Assembly: GCA_013398295.1 (NCBI GenBank)
Contig: VZSF01000964.1
Span: 372,001-436,000 of the forward strand
Length of the DNA: 64,000 bases
Source of the DNA: Chionis minor
Lineage: Eukaryota; Chordata; Aves; Charadriiformes; Chionididae
Reading direction: 5' to 3'
The notes beneath the pieces are model-generated. The model made no database searches, was not told where the DNA came from, and saw nothing but the letters and a program-made list of their open reading frames with translations. Both the position numbers and the translations under genes were made by a program. This document shows, in pieces, positions 61,938 through 64,000 of the stretch; position 1 is the first letter of the stretch, and each line of letters begins with the position of its first letter.

Positions 61938-64000
61938 CGCCAGGTCCCACTGTGCAGCTCTGCTTTATGGTTTCGGTGAGAAATCCCTTTTAGCTCACAG
62001 CTGCTGCAGTGAAGTTATGCTGCCTCCAAATCAGTCCTGGTGAGGAGCTGGACTGCCACGAGCTGGCTTGTGTGTTACAGCGGAGGCTCCCAGAAAATCT
62101 AGTTCACAAATGCAATGTCGGAGATAGAAACCACCCTTCTTGTCTTTGAGATTTTCCCGCTCAGTTTCTGGTGCGGATTTGCCCTGCAGCCCATTTTGTT
62201 TGGTGTCACCAACCCCCATGTGCTCACTGCCCTCTCCCCCAGCCTGCTAGAACATCTGAAATCATTTGAAGAAAGGAATAGAAGATTTAAGGATAGCTTG
62301 ATGATTTTTTTCAAAATTTACCATAAACTTACTGTAGGAAAGCCTCAAGCCATTCTCAGATCTTCTGCTTCTGCTCTCTACATTGCTTTTCTACCCCTGA
62401 TATTACCTGGATGGAGGGACCTATAATTCAAATTATTATTATATCTTTCAAGGGTATAAGCTTTTTTGTCTTTGCATAGTATCTAGGAAGGAGTGTAATC
62501 TGGACATTCAACTGTCTGTTTCTCAGGTTTCTTCTTTAGCTGATCCGTGGTGGTTTCTCTGAGGGAGAATCACCAGGATACTCACAGATATTCAGAGTTT
62601 CTGCAATCTCTGTATGTTGTTCTTGTGAGTCTGGCTAGGACAAGAGTCCTTCTATCAAGGATTTGCTTGATAGATAGGGAAGGTCTGAAATATGAAGTGT
62701 TTTTCCCTGAGTTATCATTTTTTGTGGCTACGGAGTAAAGAAGGTTGCAGAACTTTTATCAGGCACAAAGGCTATTTTTGACTAGACTGAATCCTAAAAG
62801 ACTAATTGTCCCATTCTGCCATAAGTAAGTTTTTAAATTTTTTTCCATAGCAAAATGGTTTTCTGACCCTTTTGTGCTGTGAAGCATATCCCCTACTTGT
62901 ACCATTACTCCAGAACAACAACTCAGTTCCTCATCTGCAGTTCAAGACTCCAGACCTGAGTGTGAATGCCTCCATCCGTGCGGTCGGCTGAGTGCGGGAA
63001 GTGGGAGTGCACAAACACCAGGTTCTCCTCCACCTGTCCGCAGTGTGGGAAGCAGGACAACGTATAGACAGGGACTGGGGAGTGACCTGCAGATCTTCCT
63101 GTGTGAACCTTCATGTAGCTGAGAGGGTTAGAGAGTGAAAACCAGAAGGAATTTGGTCCTTGCAGTATCCGTTGCTAGCATAGATGTGTTGTAGCTGTAC
63201 TTCTGGAGAAAGAAATCTCTCCTGGCAACATCTGACATAGAGCACTGTCACTGCATAGGGAAGGGTCAGAGGAGCCTTAGGTGTCTTTAAGTGTGGAAAG
63301 TGGGCAAAGGTAGCCTGGGGAGGCCTTGGAAATTAGGGAGTCATAAAGACCTTTGCTCTCGTTCTATGAGTTGTTTGTGAATTTACTAGTGGGAACAAAA
63401 TGAATCTGAAGCCCAGCACTCTTAGCTGATGTGGTCATTCCCACAGTGTGGTGCAATAAATAACCCTTCTTCTACATGGACATGGCTGGTAATCAGTAGC
63501 TTGCTAGGTACTTCTGGCTTCCTAAAACAGCTGCGTGCACTTGTGGGAATCTGAACTTTACATATCCATTTTCTGTCAAATCCGGGAAGTGGCGCCTGGG
63601 ATTCTGTACCTCACATTAGCAAATTCAGTTCTTGGCCTTGGGGGGTGGCAAGTGCCCTGTGATACCACTTGGCTTCAGTGAAACATGTGGCACTTGGCAC
63701 CTCCTGCACTCGTGGGTCAGTGGTTGTTTGCGAACAAGGGCGAGCACGAGGTTCGGCGCAAGAGGCTCTCCTAGGGCCCTGGGAAGGGCTCAGCAAGCCT
63801 CCGGTCCTATAGGACAGTCTGCACAGTCACAGTCCAAACCTTCTTGTGAAGCAGTAGCAAATGCAACAGATGACGTCCTGGCATGACAAAATTATCTTTT
63901 ATATATAAAGGACAGCTTGTAAGTCTCTGGTGCTCTTTAGTACTGAGGTACGGTCTCCCAGAAGGCTGCGTGCAGACCTCCTGCTCCAGTTATCTCCAGG
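61938..64000. other. Non-coding sequence to window end
   Basis: Short overlapping frames only, including a 103-codon + frame at 62,115-62,426 opposed by a minus frame. The 63,580-63,800 stretch is somewhat GC-richer. No exon, repeat family or promoter is supported. The window ends without a feature being cut visibly. Confidence 0.55.

Noticed and set aside
1..64000. tRNA genes, CRISPR arrays, phage or insertion-sequence genes
   Set aside because: I looked for tRNA B-box-like motifs, regularly spaced repeats and transposase-like or viral proteins and recognised none.

Overview
This window looks like vertebrate nuclear DNA, most likely from a bird and at least from a sauropsid. It is AT-rich and gene-poor, with one strong CpG island. 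It carries eroded MIR-type SINE relics and a 5'-truncated CR1 LINE remnant at about 12.78-12.96 kb. Several short relics resemble the 'gatttaggtgcctaa' dispersed repeats I associate with turtles, crocodilians and birds. Nothing looks bacterial: there are no operons, Shine-Dalgarno-spaced ORFs, tRNA clusters or CRISPR arrays. Nearly all open frames are short, start at non-ATG codons, overlap frames on the other strand and match no protein family I know, so I treat them as chance frames.

Layout. 1-24.2 kb is non-coding DNA with sparse old repeats, a TAACN pentamer minisatellite (12.96-13.07 kb), a 350 bp polypyrimidine tract (21.4-21.7 kb) and a few splice-bounded segments that could be exons (13.52-13.62, 13.77-13.93, 22.01-22.18 kb). 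24.2-26.1 kb is a CpG island broken by a 231-base gap. It is the only clear promoter, and probably holds the 5' exon of a + strand gene that I cannot name. 26.2-64 kb is AT-rich and intron-like, with simple repeats, two more MIR-like relics, small CpG-bearing GC patches (notably 56.26-56.45 kb), a strong G-quadruplex motif (56.78 kb) and a few perfect hairpins and short tandem duplications.

The firmest result concerns the assembly. Within the CpG island, 24,982-25,228 and 25,230-25,476 are the same 247 bases with one mismatch, identical even in CA-repeat length, and are joined by a single N next to the gap. This is almost certainly a false duplication from two unmerged contig ends. The longest open frames in the window (24,330-25,355 and 25,100-25,714) cross it and are artefacts.

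I found no convincing new biological system. The candidates worth checking are the splice-bounded segments, the pentamer minisatellite and the hairpins.
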